A stretch of 64,000 nucleotides of DNA from Cyanodermella asteris (GCA_900618795.1 UYJD01000002.1:983150-1047149); one strand, 5' to 3'; counted from the stretch's first letter, positions 33,750 through 46,301 are shown. Numbers and translations: made by a program. The notes: generated by a model from the sequence alone, not told the origin.

Positions 33750-35607
33750 CTATATTTTATCTCACTCTGCAAAGAGATAACTGATTATATGAGAGTAGCA
33801 CGGTAGCTACAAGCTGGCTATCAGTGGAGAATTCAATTTACCTACGCAAAGCTTGCAATTGCAGGTTGCAGGCTACAACTTCCTTCAATTTCTCCCTACC
33901 TTCTGACGGAGATACAAACATTACGGTCGTGGCCCACTTACGTTAGATACCGTAATACTATATCTTCTTGGGGTCCTGAACAAACTTTTATACGTTAGAT
34001 CTCTTAAAAACGCTTTCAAGAAGCTATAATATTAAATCTAGATGCCGAAGTCTGCAATCAAATTCTAATATACTAGCTAAACAAGTTATCAACCATACTT
34101 TAACGTAGCAAAGTTATATTAAGTGGTCAAAGAACTAAAAGTCGGTTACGTAGTAGATGATGAGAGACAGTCAAGCCCTAGTAATAGAAAATGCTTATAT
34201 CTAATTAATGATCTTACGTAGGTCAGATGTTTAAACTTGAATTTCTAAAATCGCTGCCACTATAAGCCGTATGTCAAACTTGCTTATTTGGCTTTGCTTT
34301 TGACATAAGTGAAGGTAGTTAGAATCAGTTTTTATTAGTAATAAATGGTAAATTAGTTATCTCGCATCTTATAAAGGATACTAGATTGATATTTGAATAG
34401 GTAAACAGCGCTGCAAGAGTATTACAATAATTGCAATCCTATGGCACTACACAAAGCTATGACATAGCTTTATGTTAATATCACTTTATGATCATTTGAA
34501 ATTTATAAAGACTGCACTATTTGACTTTGCTACTATAACCGCGGGCGACACTTAGTAAATTGCCTGTCTAAAGAGTCTGAGGAGGTAAAAAGAGCCTCAT
34601 AATCATAGTAATAAAGTCAAGTGAAATTATCCAAAGCTTACAAGCTTATCGCACCGCTTTCAATGTTTGTAAAAGTCAATTACACAGTTTATTACACGGT
34701 CATTATTTTCTACACTAGATTAAATGCTGTGTAAGAGTCTTAGATGTTCTATGATATGTCTATATCTCACGAAGTGTGAATAGAAATAGCGCAGCGCATG
34801 ACATATTATTCTTTGAATAGAGAGTAGCAGCAAGGTCACGACGTCAATACAATCTTCAAATGCTTAAAGTATCGTACAATCGCATAACGCTATCCCGCTG
34901 TGATGTTTTTGATGGACTTGTTTGAAAAATAAATAAAGCTGTATCTCTACTACACAGAATTTTGATAGTGTTGTAGTATTATCATGTTCATCTATGTAAA
35001 ATAAAAAAAACCTTATATTATTGGCAAGATCAGCGTGACGTTGGTTATACTTCGGATAACTCTTGCAAACTTTTTTGTCATGAGAATGTTGTGTCAGCAA
35101 TATAGCTGAAATCATGTATTGACAACATACGTCTTAGTCTACTTACGAGCCTAGGCCGGGTATGACGTTAGAGCGACGTAACTATATTGCAGTTATATTA
35201 TCATTATGTCAGTATCGCAACATTCATTTTGCTACGCAATAGTGACGTGATATTGCTATAATGTCACGTCATAGCTCGTTACAATGTTAGAGTTCTATAG
35301 TATTACAGTGATATCACGTTACTTTACGTTTGACTTGGTCAAAAACTAGTCTAGAAGCCTACAACCAAGAGTTTTCAAAGGGTTTAAGCGACTACAGTAT
35401 TATGAGCTAGTTCTCGGTGGTAGATCTAGTTGACGTTACCAGCTAAGCTACCTAGATACATCTTTGATTATTAGTAAACTCATATGTGCATTTGACTGTG
35501 AGAGCACTTATTACAACATTATCTGGATTATAAACGCTGATTTTTTATATTTGTTGTAAGAATACTATGAGGTGATATATGAGAGAGAATTTGAGCGAGA
35601 ACTTAAC

Positions 35608-35626
35608 CGTAGGCGGCCTGCCTACG
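35608..35626. repeat. Short GC-rich inverted repeat inside the AT block
   Basis: Arms CGTAGGC and GCCTACG pair perfectly around a five-base loop GGCCT. The hairpin sits in a small GC-richer island (about 35590-35720) in otherwise AT-rich DNA. It may be the end of an old element or chance; no partner copy was found by eye. Confidence 0.5.
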
Positions 35627-38600
35627 TCTATAGTAAACCGCGAGCCTCTTCTACTAGTCTCTATCTTATCTTACTAAGGGTTTTCTCGCCCACAAAGATA
35701 GATAGATATTAGACTAGTCCTAATAGTCTAATGAGATAGACTCGATAAGAGTATAATGTCATCATCATTATCATCGTGGGGTAATATTATAGTAACATTG
35801 CTATAACGTCATAAGTCCATATGAAGCTATTATAATTTTCAAATGACGGTTAGTTGCAGCCATATTACGGCAATATTGCTATTAAGTCACGTTACAGCTA
35901 TGTTATCATTACCTAATAATGAATTTACTATGCTACTAATCCTAAATCATAAACATCACAAGAGAAATAAGTAATCACTCACCGCGCCATCACTGTGCTT
36001 TGTAGTTGCTTTAATACTTTTTAAAAGCTCTTAGACCTCCATACTACTCCCTTCCGTCGCATTCATGGCAGAAATACTGAAATATTACTATATTTCGTCA
36101 AATATATATCGTAGAGCTGAATAGATTAACCATTGCTATTTTACAATACGTTGAAAAAATATCAGGCAGTATTTTGCAGTAACGCTGCAATACAAAGGCT
36201 TTTTAACATATTCTTACAGGTTATGCGTCTACAATATCACACTAGCATTATCTTGTTTATGTGTTACTTTACTATACTAGAAAGAAAGCTATTCATCACC
36301 GGCATAAGCGTGTGCTGTATTTCTTTTAGTTTTAGTATAGCTTTACTGCTTAGAAGAGAAATAAAATAATGCTTCAGTCATGTTGTTAGCTATACAATAC
36401 TCTGAAGCCGCGAAATTCTTGCAGTAGCATAACAACATTCTAATCATAGATAGGAGATTTCTAACGTCGTAATGCAGTGCAATTAATGTAAGAAGCATTT
36501 CAAATAGCAAACAAAACCCCCATCATAATAGAGATGTCAGCGAACATCACATCAAATTTGCATTAGACTTGCGTTGGAATGATTTTAGAATACTTTGCAC
36601 TATCGTCATTCAATTGTATTGTTATAAGAGAAAATATTTATTGTGCATTTGTATCATTGTTACGCTATCTTATCTGTTATAAATTATAAAAAATGCTTCT
36701 AATATTTCGACTATATGCATTTTTAAAACAATAAATCGGGCTTTTAGCATCTATTACGGGTTCGATCTCAGTCACAATACAGCCCTATTTTAGAAGATAG
36801 TAATAGATGTCAGTTTAGCATATGAATAGCACCAACAACTTAGGCTTCTAGGCCTTAGCTTGCTCAATTCGGTTAAAAGTCTTCTATGCAACTTAGTATG
36901 CTGGATTTGTATGAATAGTTGTCTAGTGATGATAACGATTTATACTCCTACTAAGACGTTGCTCGCCTATAAGGGAAAATATCTAATGTGTTTGGTTCTA
37001 TATGACCTGCCTTGGAAACCCTCTGGGAAATACAAATTAGGCCGTTTGCTTCGCACCTTTTTAGCGTTAACTTTCTCGTTGGTATGCCTCTCGTAATTAC
37101 TACGGTCCTTAATTAGAATAGTTGTCTAGTATAAATTTTGAATTACTTTTACTTTAAAATTACTCTATAAACGGATCTAGATAAGATAGTCAGCTGGCAA
37201 TGTCTAGTATTCGATAAACCTGTTGTAGCTATGCGGAGGCAAGATATGCCAGGGTAGCCAGCAGGACTGAATGAATTGAGTGAAGGTAAGAAAGAAGGAA
37301 GGAAAGTGCTGAGGTTGGCGAAGCCTAATCTATATAGCTAGGCGCTTACTTGTTCTACAGAAACTAAATATCATTATTCTTATCTGCAGACTGCATCTAA
37401 ACGACCCCTTGCCAGAAGGTTAGACCTTTTCTCCTCTAACAAGTGTACAAACATGACAGCATTACTTATGCAAATAGCAACACTGCTCCTATATCACATA
37501 GAAAATGTTTATAATACAAGATCATGTATTTAAAAAAAGCTTGAATATGAATATTTTAGGTTGAAACAGTGTTTTATGTTTTATAATGTGAGCTTTAATA
37601 GCAGCCTTATATATGTTTGCTGCTAAATTGCCGCAAGTAGCTGTCGCCTATCTAGTTACATTTCTATTTACTTTTACGTAAATCAAACTCTTGCAATCTT
37701 ATGATACTATATACGCTAGGCGTACCACTAGAAGTAGTCTATAAAGCGATATTGTAACATAAACTACTTAAAGCAGTTGCCATATCTCAGTCAAGCGAGC
37801 TTAAATACTAATAGATTTAACCCAGCAGCACGTCCTCGCAAAAAAAAAAAAGTCTTAGATTTGAGTAGAATTCTTTTGATATTACTTATTGACTAAGTTT
37901 TCCAACCTCTACTTGCGTAATGAATAGTCGATAGTGTTATATCGATAGGTGATACCACTGTGAGGTACTTAAACAGCTATAATTTTAATTTTAGTGAGAA
38001 CGTTAGTATGGCCAATGTAGTACTGTTTTTGACTCATTATTCTGTAGAGTGCTTTATTTTTGAGTAGTATAAATCAACTAGGCTAGTTATAATAGCATCG
38101 TAGCTGCGTTGCTACTGCACTTGTTGCAAGACATGCTTATTAATGCAAGTATTATATGGTAGTGACGGCAATATGACAATGAAATTTTTCTTGATATAAA
38201 AATATAATAGCGGCATCTTAGTATTATCAGATCAACACTATAGTAGTCTTTTTTACACAATGTTGTCGCAAATCATGCAGAACTTAGCATTAAAGTCATA
38301 AAGCCATCACTAAAAAGCAACATAAAGACAGATAAGATAGATAGCTAGATATAGCTTCTGTGCTTATTAGGTCGCTTTAGACCTCTCTAGCGCCCCTAAA
38401 GAATTCTAACGTAAATGTCACTTACCTAGCTTAAATGTAATTAGGAATGCCTCTAAGATTACTTATTAAAGTACTTACCTATGTTAAACTGAGCTTGTAG
38501 CTCCGTGTTAGCGTTGCATAATAGCGATGCCATCTTTTCTATAGATAGTTTGTCATTTCATACGCTAACCAAAGCGTCTTGCAAATGCTAGAGAGACAAC

Positions 38601-39360
38601 CTTTGTTTTTTTAATAAAAAAAAAGAGATTACAGTATTACAACATACATAGTACTATCTTGCTGCTGCAATTTTCTGCGACTTCTACTAAGTCACAGTCG
38701 TATTGTAAATCAAGTTAAATATTGTTACAATAATTTGCCATTCTAGCACTATCATAGTAAGGACTATCTTTAACCTATAAAAAAAAGTTGCTTGGCTTGT
38801 CTAAAAGTAAAAGCATTGGTCTTCAACTCTGAATAAATAAGTATTGTTAGTTTATCAAGATTATATACTTGAGTATGTTCTATAGTCGCTAATGCTCTTT
38901 AAAGTTCTGCCTATAAAGCTTTTTTTAGTGTTAACAATTGAATCCAATCAAGTTGAAGAATAATATAAGCTTTATCTGAATGCTGAGCTAAGTCTTTGCA
39001 TTGGCTGATAAACCTGTCGCTTTACTGAGGATGTACTTGGTGTTAGCTTATGCAACCGACTAAAGCAATTGATCTATTACAATTGTGTTGCCCATGAAAA
39101 TATTCCAGACTGAGTCAAACTTGAAAGTGTTTTATTATAAATTTTAAAGTAGATTGCTTATTTACTTGCTACAAATTGAAATTGCATTAGGAGAATAAAC
39201 GTTAGACATATCGCAGCGCATGCTTGTTTGTTATTAATAAAGACACGGTGATTGTTTAAAGAATTGATAAGCCTTTACGTTTGAGCTAATAGCTAGCTCA
39301 TGTTTGATCGTGCAAGACTTTCTGACCTATGTAGTAGCTACATTGTCACAAAGAAATCCA

Positions 39361-40035
39361 AATCACCATGAGCGAAGCTGTTACTGAAATCAGACGTCAA
39401 ATATGTAAAGGTGCATGGAGTAGACGAAAGGACGGAGCAGTTGGAAGCACACTGATCACAAGCGGTCCGCGTTCAAAGCCCGCCTTGCAGGTACTGCTGG
39501 CCCCCGTTCCTAGTGCTCATGTGGTTGCCAATGTTATGATATATTGACGAGCGATTACAGACGCATCGATGTGGACCGTTCACCGTTCAGCAAAAGTTGC
39601 AGCCAGTAGTCTCGTTCCTAAATGACTTGTATGATAGTCTTCGCACATGGATTTTTATTATAAGCCCTGGCCCGGAAAAGCAGCTCGCCTGCCTTCTGCA
39701 ATTAGTTTGCGACGCCGCCAGGCAAAAACATGTCGCTGGCGCGAAACAGCGAACAGGAGAAGAACAGATGTTTTACCCCACCAAACGAAGCCTCTACGGC
39801 ATGAACACGACCGACAATCCTGTCCGATAGAAAACCGCTATGCACAGCCTCCAACACGACTCTCCTGCTCCGCGCTTTCATACGTCTATCAAACTAATCC
39901 CATCACTTATTTTAGCCGCATGCCATCTGCAAGCAACGCTGAGGAGACATCCATTCTCACGTCAGCCGAGAACGCAAACCGCATCGACCATCTGATAGCA
40001 CGAAACGCCATTGTGAAATGCACCTAACAACCCGC
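39361..40035. other. 3' flank of eIF3a
   Basis: GC content recovers across this stretch. A fragment at about 39430-39487 looks faintly like a tRNA T-arm but does not fold. Frames at 39597-40027 have no recognisable domain and would overlap the eIF3a 3' untranslated region. Confidence 0.4.
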
Positions 40036-43000
40036 TCACTGCTGCTGTCTTCTGGACGGTGGAACATAATGACCACCAGTTCCAGGTGCCGGACTAGTAC
40101 CAGCCCCACTGCCCTGCCGAACAGCCAGTGGAGGGGCCTCTGGACGTCCACCACCTTCACGCAGGTGGCGAGGAACATACTTGTTGCCCTCACCGGCTGT
40201 TGCTGGCGATGCGTCCCTTGGGCCGCCAAATCCACCCTCACGACGACCAGGAGGAACTAAGCGACCAGCCGGACGGTCGGCAGGAGAGTCTTCGCGACCG
40301 GATACTTCAGTGCGTGGACGCGGCCTCCATCTGTCCGTGGCGGCACCACCAGTGCTCGAGTCTCTCGCGGCTGGCGGCGCATTGCTGGGATCGGCTGAAC
40401 GTTCGCGGAGCGCCGGAGCATCAGCGACGCGTGCTGCACCGCCCTCTGCCTGCTTCATAGCTTCACGCTCCCTCCAAGTAGGGGTCTTGCCACCAATGTT
40501 GAGCACAGGGCGCTGAGAACCTGGGTCTTCAGTTCGTGTCGGTCTCTCCGGCGGGGGAGCTCCGCGACGGGCAGCGTTCCGGCGTTCCAATGCTTCCTCC
40601 TCACGTTGTGCCTGGAGACGAGCTTTCTCGGCGGCTTCCTCGCGCTCTGCTGCTCTGCGAGCACGCTCTTCCTCCCTCCTTTGCTTCTCCTCGGCCTCTC
40701 TGGCAGCCCTCTCCTCAGCTTCACGTTCTTCACGCTCGGCCTCTTCGCGTTCACGTCGCTCAGCCTCCTCACGCATCCTCTTCTCTCTGGCCCGATTCTC
40801 ACGAACCTCACGCTTGCGAGCCTTGATAGCCTCCTCGAGCTCCTTGTCAGCCTTCCTGCGTCGTCTTTCATGCTCATCGTGGCGCTTCTCTTCAAGGTCT
40901 TTGCGGAACTGGTCATAGATCGGGAGTAGACGTGTCAGACGGTTCTTGAGGGCAACAGCATTCTTGTGCCTTTCCTCCGACTCCCTGAGGGTGGTGGCTG
41001 TAGTCGCTTCATGGATGGCAAGATCCTTCGCACGCTGCGCCTCCTCGTCCTTGGACTTGTATTTGAGCTCCTCCTTGCGGAAAGCACGCTCCAGATGATC
41101 GATGCGCTTGGCAGTGATCTTGGTCATGCTCTGGAGCTCCGTCTTCTCCTTGGCGAGATGCTCGAGCTTCATCAGGCGAAGGCGTTCGCTATCAAGCTCG
41201 TCGATGTTCATCTCACCCAAGTCAGTCTTGGTGATCTTCTTGAACTCGTCAAGCTCCTTTGCAAGGTTCTCTTGCTTGACCCTCCGTGCCTCCTCCTCGC
41301 GGCGCTTTTTCTCACGAAGCTCCTGGTCGGCGCGGAGTCGCTCTGCCTCTCGGGCAGCAAGCTCTTGCTGCTGAAAGCGCTTTCGGTTCTCTTCCTCCTT
41401 CTGCTTCTTCTGAGCGGCATCTGTTGCGAGTTCCTTCTTCTTCTCGATGACGGCGCGGCGAGCGAGAATCTCTTGATGCTCCTGCTCAGCACCGGCCTGC
41501 GCTCTGCCCGCAGCGGCGCGCTTCTCTAGTTGACGCTGAGCATTGAAGCTCGAATCGACGTACTGACAGGTGACATGGAGAGTCTTTGCGAGACGAGTGA
41601 GTTGGGATCGGACAATCTCAGCAGGCGTGCTCTGCAGACGCTGGACAGAGCCGGTTTCACCATCACCAGTGCTACTGGGATGGAGAGCCTTGGCGGAAGA
41701 GAAGACATCGGAATCAAAGGTCAACACACCACTGGCGTGGTCGAGACGAATGGCAAAGTCTCCCTTCTTGCAACCGTTCATGATAAACTTCTCGATGAAT
41801 CCAGAATCTTTCTGGTACGGCTCGGGGAACTGCGCAAGGTCGTAGACAAATTTGAGCTCCACAGACTCGTACACCTGTGAAAGTTGCTGGAACAACCTGG
41901 TCAAGATGACCTGCTGAAGAGGCTCAATGTACTTTGCCATCTCAGGATCGGCACCAATTTGGGTGAGGATGGGGCTGATACGGCGACAGATGGAGAGGGG
42001 ATGGAAATCGACCTCGAGGATCTGGTACAGCTCGCGAATCTCTGGCTTGACACGCTTGAGCAAACCCATGCTAAGGGCATCTTTGAAGAGCAGACCACGG
42101 GTTGGGGCCTGCGCCATGTTGAGGAGATTAGTCAGGCGGGTGTTCTTGGACCTCCGAGCCTCATCGGCATCGAGCAGAGCGCCTCGGGAGCGGCTTGTGC
42201 TGATGACGGGGATTGCAAGAGAAGACAAGAGTACGAAAGAAGCCGCGCGAGTCAAATCCGCATCGGTCACCGACGGGTTGTCCTTCTTGGGACTCTGACC
42301 AGATGCAACGGCTGTAGCAGACTGTCGAAGCAGTTTGTAGTAGCGGTTCTGCGCGGCAGCGTGAAAGTGATAGTTTTCGCTCCTCATGAAGATCCGGGTA
42401 AGCTTCTCGTAGTAGTTGGCCATCATAACATTCTTCGGCATACGCTTTGACAGGGTCAGTAGGTTGTGAATGTCTTCCACACTTCGGAAAGCCTCTTGCC
42501 ATAGCTCGAGTTCAGCAGCAACGTTGAGCTGCGAGAAGCGTGTATCCAGGTGTCTTTGCAATGTGTCTGGGTCGCTAAGGTTGATGGCGTGCATCTGAGA
42601 CTGATACTTGGCCGCATTCTGCAAATGATTGCGGAGCAGCTCGCAGAGACGCCTAAACTCGGTCTTCCTCGCATATCTCTGACAGAAGCCGAATGCCTGG
42701 AGGGCGGTGTTCTGGTACATGATTTCCAGGCGAGCATTGTTCTTCAAAATCTCGAGCACGGTACGGTATGTCTCCCAGAGAAACTTCAGCCATGGTGTAA
42801 CAACGGCCCGGTCTGTTCTGTCTTTTGACTGTTCACCCGAAACTGTGGATAGCAGGATAGACTCGGGAGTCTCGACGGCATCCAGATCATCAACCTCTGT
42901 CGCCCCAGTCGCGGTCGGCTCCAAAGACGATTGGATTTCCTCGGCTTTTGCTTGGGCTTCCGTGACCTTCTGCTCCGATAGGTCGATAAACTTGTTCAAG

Positions 43001-43328
43001 ACGAGCTACACGATTGTCAGTAAGCAGCCACTTAAGCAGGATAGACGTTAAATTTCCCTACCTCGATCGTGCCAACATTCGTGTTCTGGGCGGTGTTCTT
43101 GTATTGATAGAGTCCATCCTTGGCATGTTTTCCTTTCTTCAAGTCGACGCACAACTCGAGGAAAAGGATCATAACAGGTTCAAGGGACTGGATCGGACTG
43201 TTGCGCGAACGTTTCGAAGTGACATGTTCGTGAAGAATGTTCAACGCCGCCTGGGACTGGCCCACGGCGATGAGCTCTTGTGCTCGTTTGAGCACATTCT
43301 CGGGCTTTGTATGGGGTGGAGGCGGCAT
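40036..43328 (-). CDS. TIF32: Translation initiation factor eIF3 subunit a
   Basis: Two exons (43328-43062 and 43005-40036, intron 56 bp), 1078 residues, close to the family length. The N-terminus [20 protein letters not shown] is the family start; the splice joins GTIE to [12 protein letters not shown]. Helical repeats fill the first 400 residues, a PCI domain follows at roughly 390-500 ([15 protein letters not shown] through [18 protein letters not shown]), and then a long charged coiled-coil rich in Lys, Glu and Arg ([16 protein letters not shown]). The C-tail is Gly/Pro/Arg-rich and ends VPPSRRQQQ. eIF3a is the scaffold of eIF3, placing the 40S subunit on mRNA. The unusually long open frames on the opposite strand (40966-41529, 41884-42450) are shadows of this biased sequence. 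Confidence 0.95.
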
Positions 43329-44760
43329 CTTGGCTCGATTCTGTTGCGAAGGCAAGCAGACAGAATCCGGGTTGACAGAGCTCACAAGATGGCGATGATG
43401 GACTCAAAAGACTCATTCCCGTCAGACGGTTTGTGGGACGCATGGCGATGCGGGCCGTCACGATCACGTGATGCCATGCCAAGGCGGCAATTTGCTAGGG
43501 CTTCTTCAACAGCAGAAGTATAGCAGGGTATACGAATACTATGCAAGGTGGCTGAGTTATTGAGAAGAGAGGCGGTGGTCTACGAGCTTTGTGTGCATCG
43601 TTCGCTTGTCAATCGTCCTGGAGCATCGCAGTCGAGACACTACGTGATGCACGTCACGCTGCCAAAGACAGCCCCAGTTGTACTGAAATTGGTTGGCGCG
43701 GATCATGGACGTCTGCCATGGCGGTAAGTGATGCAAAGTGGTGCATAATAGTTGGCCGAGTATGGATCTGACAGAGTCGCTTCGGAGCAGACCTGTGCTG
43801 TTCTACGCGCCGTGGCCTGTCGTTGGCGACGCACTGCTGACGCAGGGAGGCCCCTCGAGACACCACTACTAGTATCTGGTCTGTTGGTGCGGGGATGTAC
43901 TTGAATTATTGATACCAAGTGGTGCACTGCTTTCAAAAATGGACGGATACGAACAATGAAGCTAGGCGATTGCTAGGCTACTACTCTTTTGCAAACAAAA
44001 GATTCGCAATGCTTGAGAGAGAACATAGCTGAGCGAGACGCGATGAACGGATATGCTGGAGTGTGACCAAACGGCAAGGAAAAGCGGTCTTCGCTCGGGC
44101 TAACAACAAGGTATTCTTACCACTTATGGAGCATCCAGCACAGCAGAACAGGTAGCGAATTGTGCATACTGTAGGCAGGGCCAGTAGGTTGCGTAGCCGC
44201 GCAAGGCAAGGTAGCGCCAGCCGTTGACAAGCGAGATTTGGGCGCATCTGCTTAGGGAAGCGGCGGCGGCACAGGGACGGAGGAAGTTGGTGCAGTCTAG
44301 CGTGCCAGCGCCCGGAGCCAAACTCGTCGTCGCGCTCGAGCTTCTTCACACGACTATCGTTTCCCGTCGTCCCTCCCCTGTGCTGCTGCTATCCATCGCT
44401 CCAACCACCAGAGCTTTCACCCGCCTCGAACGACCTTTCCCTGGCCACATCTCGTCAGCCGTTTTCAGTCACCGCTCTCCGCCATCTCCTTCAATTCGCC
44501 TTGGCCGGGATCATTGGCCGCTGTCCTTTCCGTCAGCCTCTCGGTGTCAGCCTCGAGCGACCACGCTTGCGATCGACATAGGGGCCCGGCTGCGTTCGCA
44601 GCATCGACTTCCTCGCCAGTTCGCCGCAAACAACCCTCCCTCTTCGGCTGCGACCAGCTTTTCCAACTTTTCTGTCCCTTTCGACCGTCGTTTCGAGTTT
44701 TGAAGTCGCCGCGCATTCTTGCAACTGTCCCTGCCGTTGACTCTGTCGCGTAACAACACA
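43329..44760. promoter_or_regulatory. Divergent promoter region of eIF3a and the G-gamma gene
   Basis: About 1.4 kb between divergent starts. Next to eIF3a lies a perfect palindrome ATCACGTGAT. On the G-gamma side, 44360-44700 is rich in pyrimidine runs on the plus strand, as in long fungal 5' leaders. Frames of 60-160 codons here overlap on both strands and are not supported. Confidence 0.5.
43463..43472. promoter_or_regulatory. TCACGTGA E-box palindrome upstream of eIF3a
   Basis: ATCACGTGAT is a ten-base perfect palindrome, 135 bases upstream of the eIF3a ATG. CACGTG is the core bound by bHLH factors (CBF1, USF-like, PHO4/NUC-1); TCACGTGA is the form favoured by CBF1-type factors. The regulator here is not known. 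Confidence 0.5.
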
Positions 44761-45146
44761 ATGGCGCCAACTTACGAGCTTCGCAATGACAGTCGGACCA
44801 AGAAGCAGTCTATGGCCGACCTCAAGCTTCGGCGCCTGAATGAACTCAACATGCGGCTGAGGGAGGATCTCGACAGACCGCGCATCAAGGTCTCAGAGGC
44901 GTCTATGAGGTACACAAGAACTATACTCTCCAACAAGGATTACGAGAAAGGCTAACGCCAGGCACAGTTTGATACAATACTGTAACAGCACAAAAGATTT
45001 CATGGTACCATCGCTTTGGGGATCGGTAAGTCGAATTGTGTTCACGGCTGTGTATGATGTTTTCCGAGCTAATTCCGTTCAAGGTTGACAAGCGCGAAGA
45101 CCCATACAGCCCTCAAACATCAAATGGATGCTGCTCGGTGATGTGA
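44761..45146 (+). CDS. gng-1: Heterotrimeric G-protein gamma subunit
   Basis: Three exons (44761-44909, 44968-45025, 45084-45146; introns of 58 bp each), 89 residues. The first exon encodes the helix that wraps G-beta (KKQSMADLKLRRLNELNMRL). The second and third give LIQYCNSTKDFMVPSLWG and VDKREDPY, which are nearly invariant in filamentous fungal G-gamma. The end is CCSVM: the CaaX cysteine at residue 86 is likely farnesylated, with the Cys before it a probable palmitoylation site. G-gamma anchors the G-beta/G-gamma dimer at the plasma membrane and is needed for G-alpha stability, mating, cAMP signalling and growth. The gene is easily missed since no exon is longer than 50 codons. Both introns have good GTA...AG ends. 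Confidence 0.95.
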
Positions 45147-45547
45147 GATGAGAAGGAAATTTGAGACATTCGGCGAAGCTGGGCAATGAGCGCGGCGTTT
45201 TGACAGTCCTTTTTGTGGCTACGACACCTTTCACTTCATTGCATATTTGGAGCTTTGCGCCGAAGAAGGTATTTCGCATCTATTGATGCCCACCTGAATC
45301 TGCGATCGAGTAACTTGCTTGCGGCGATGTGACACGAGCAAACAGCGGGCTGGATTGACACAACCTGTGACTGTCGCTCACTGGCAAGCTGGAGGCTCAG
45401 CGTCAGATTCGGGGAGTCTTGTTGGCAGCAGGCGAGCACTATCCAAAGAAATCCGGGCACGAGGACCCACCATAATGTACTCTATCATGTGTAACATGCG
45501 CTTTCACGGTTGCTTTCACTCGGTCAGTCCGAGCTCTCCTCTCCCCG
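45147..45547. other. Convergent region between G-gamma and Rdx genes
   Basis: About 400 bases between two stops. No gene is supported; it should hold the two 3' untranslated regions. Confidence 0.4.
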
Positions 45548-46301
45548 TCAATTCTTGCAGTCCTCACAAGCGACGCCTCCTTGTGTCTCAGCGCTGTCAT
45601 TCGGCACAGTGCTCGAGACTGGATTGAACGTTGCCTTCGTAGCTTCTTGGGGGCCTTGTGTGGTGGCCGGATTCGCGGTCGGTACATGGGTCTGGCCTTT
45701 CTTTCCGTCGTGTCTATCTACATGGCCAAGGTCTCTCCCAGGCTCAATGACATCTCTGAGTCGCCGTTTCAATTCCTTGGTCTCTACAAGAGTGTAATCA
45801 GTAAGGCTTGAATAGCGTCGGTAATAGCGATCGATCAGGCCCACCTGGAAAACCTTGATCGACCTTCCTATCCCAAAGCAAGCTGGTCTGCGTGCTGATC
45901 TTCGCTCCATCTTTCTCACCATGAGCTGAGTGGGCAAGCAAATGCTCAATGGTAACGACAAAGGTACCCCCGGTCGCTGGACGCAGCGAAATTTCGCCAA
46001 TGGCCGTGCCGAACGTAGATAAGAGTTCTTGGGCGTACTAAAGTGGCATTCATTGTCAGTGAAGGTCTGCGCAATATACGGATGCAAAGTAGAAAGCTTG
46101 TTGTCTAATAATCATTTCCTTGAATCGGGGGCCTTGAGACTTCCTATGAGTCTTCAGTGAGACGCATTATAGGTCCGTTAAACTCACGTAGGCGGCTCTA
46201 AGCATCCAACGGCACTGCGTGCAAAACTCAATCGTGACCTTTGGTAGGCGCACCTCTGACAACGCCAAGGCTGGTTGCTCTCCTGCTGCGGGCTCTGACA
46301 T
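45548..46301 (-). CDS. Rdx (SelT/SelW/SelH-like) thioredoxin-fold protein
   Basis: Three exons (46301-46188, 46037-45845, 45783-45548; introns 150 and 61 bp), 180 residues. VTIEFCTQCRWMLRAAYYAQELLSTF holds the CxxC redox pair (Cys27 and Cys30), in the position where animal homologues have Cys-x-x-Sec. ATGGTFVV and the late FPETKELKRRLRDVIEP, formed across the second splice, complete the family core. A polar tail follows and ends in a second Cys pair, ACEDCKN. Fungi use Cys instead of selenocysteine, so no SECIS is expected. A redox role is inferred from the family; the partner is unknown. The long first intron would hide the gene from simple frame searches. Confidence 0.9.

Larger units (their letters stand above)
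30190..39360. other. AT-rich gene-free block, RIP-like (about 9.2 kb)
   Basis: Base composition changes abruptly near 30190 and returns near 39360. Inside, TA, AT and TT words dominate, CpG is scarce, stops fill all frames, and the longest frames (78-83 codons, such as 36860-37096 and 34864-35115) have no protein-like sequence. This pattern is what repeat-induced point mutation leaves on old repeats in Pezizomycotina. I could not assign any stretch to a named element. The block carries A-runs (near 35003, 37839 and 38615), a 17-bp tandem repeat and islands with higher GC. It could be silent repeat-derived heterochromatin or a small regional centromere; sequence alone cannot decide. Confidence 0.85.

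Noticed and set aside
34864-35115. 83-codon minus-strand frame in the AT block
   Set aside because: Composition follows the local AT bias and no protein family is suggested.
36740-36790. GGGTTCGATCTC T-arm-like word inside the AT block
   Set aside because: No D-arm, anticodon arm or acceptor stem around it; a single word is not evidence of a tRNA gene.
36860-37096. 78-codon frame in the AT block
   Set aside because: Expected by chance over 9 kb; no motif, no homologous pattern, surrounded by stops.
39425-39490. tRNA-like stretch with GTTCAAAGCC and an AGCAGTTGGAAGC D-arm-like part
   Set aside because: Neither the T-stem (CCGCG against CCCGC) nor an anticodon stem pairs, and no acceptor stem closes the fold.
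40966-41529. Leu-rich frame of 187 codons opposite eIF3a
   Set aside because: It is the complement of Lys/Glu/Arg coiled-coil codons, a usual source of false Leu/Ser frames.
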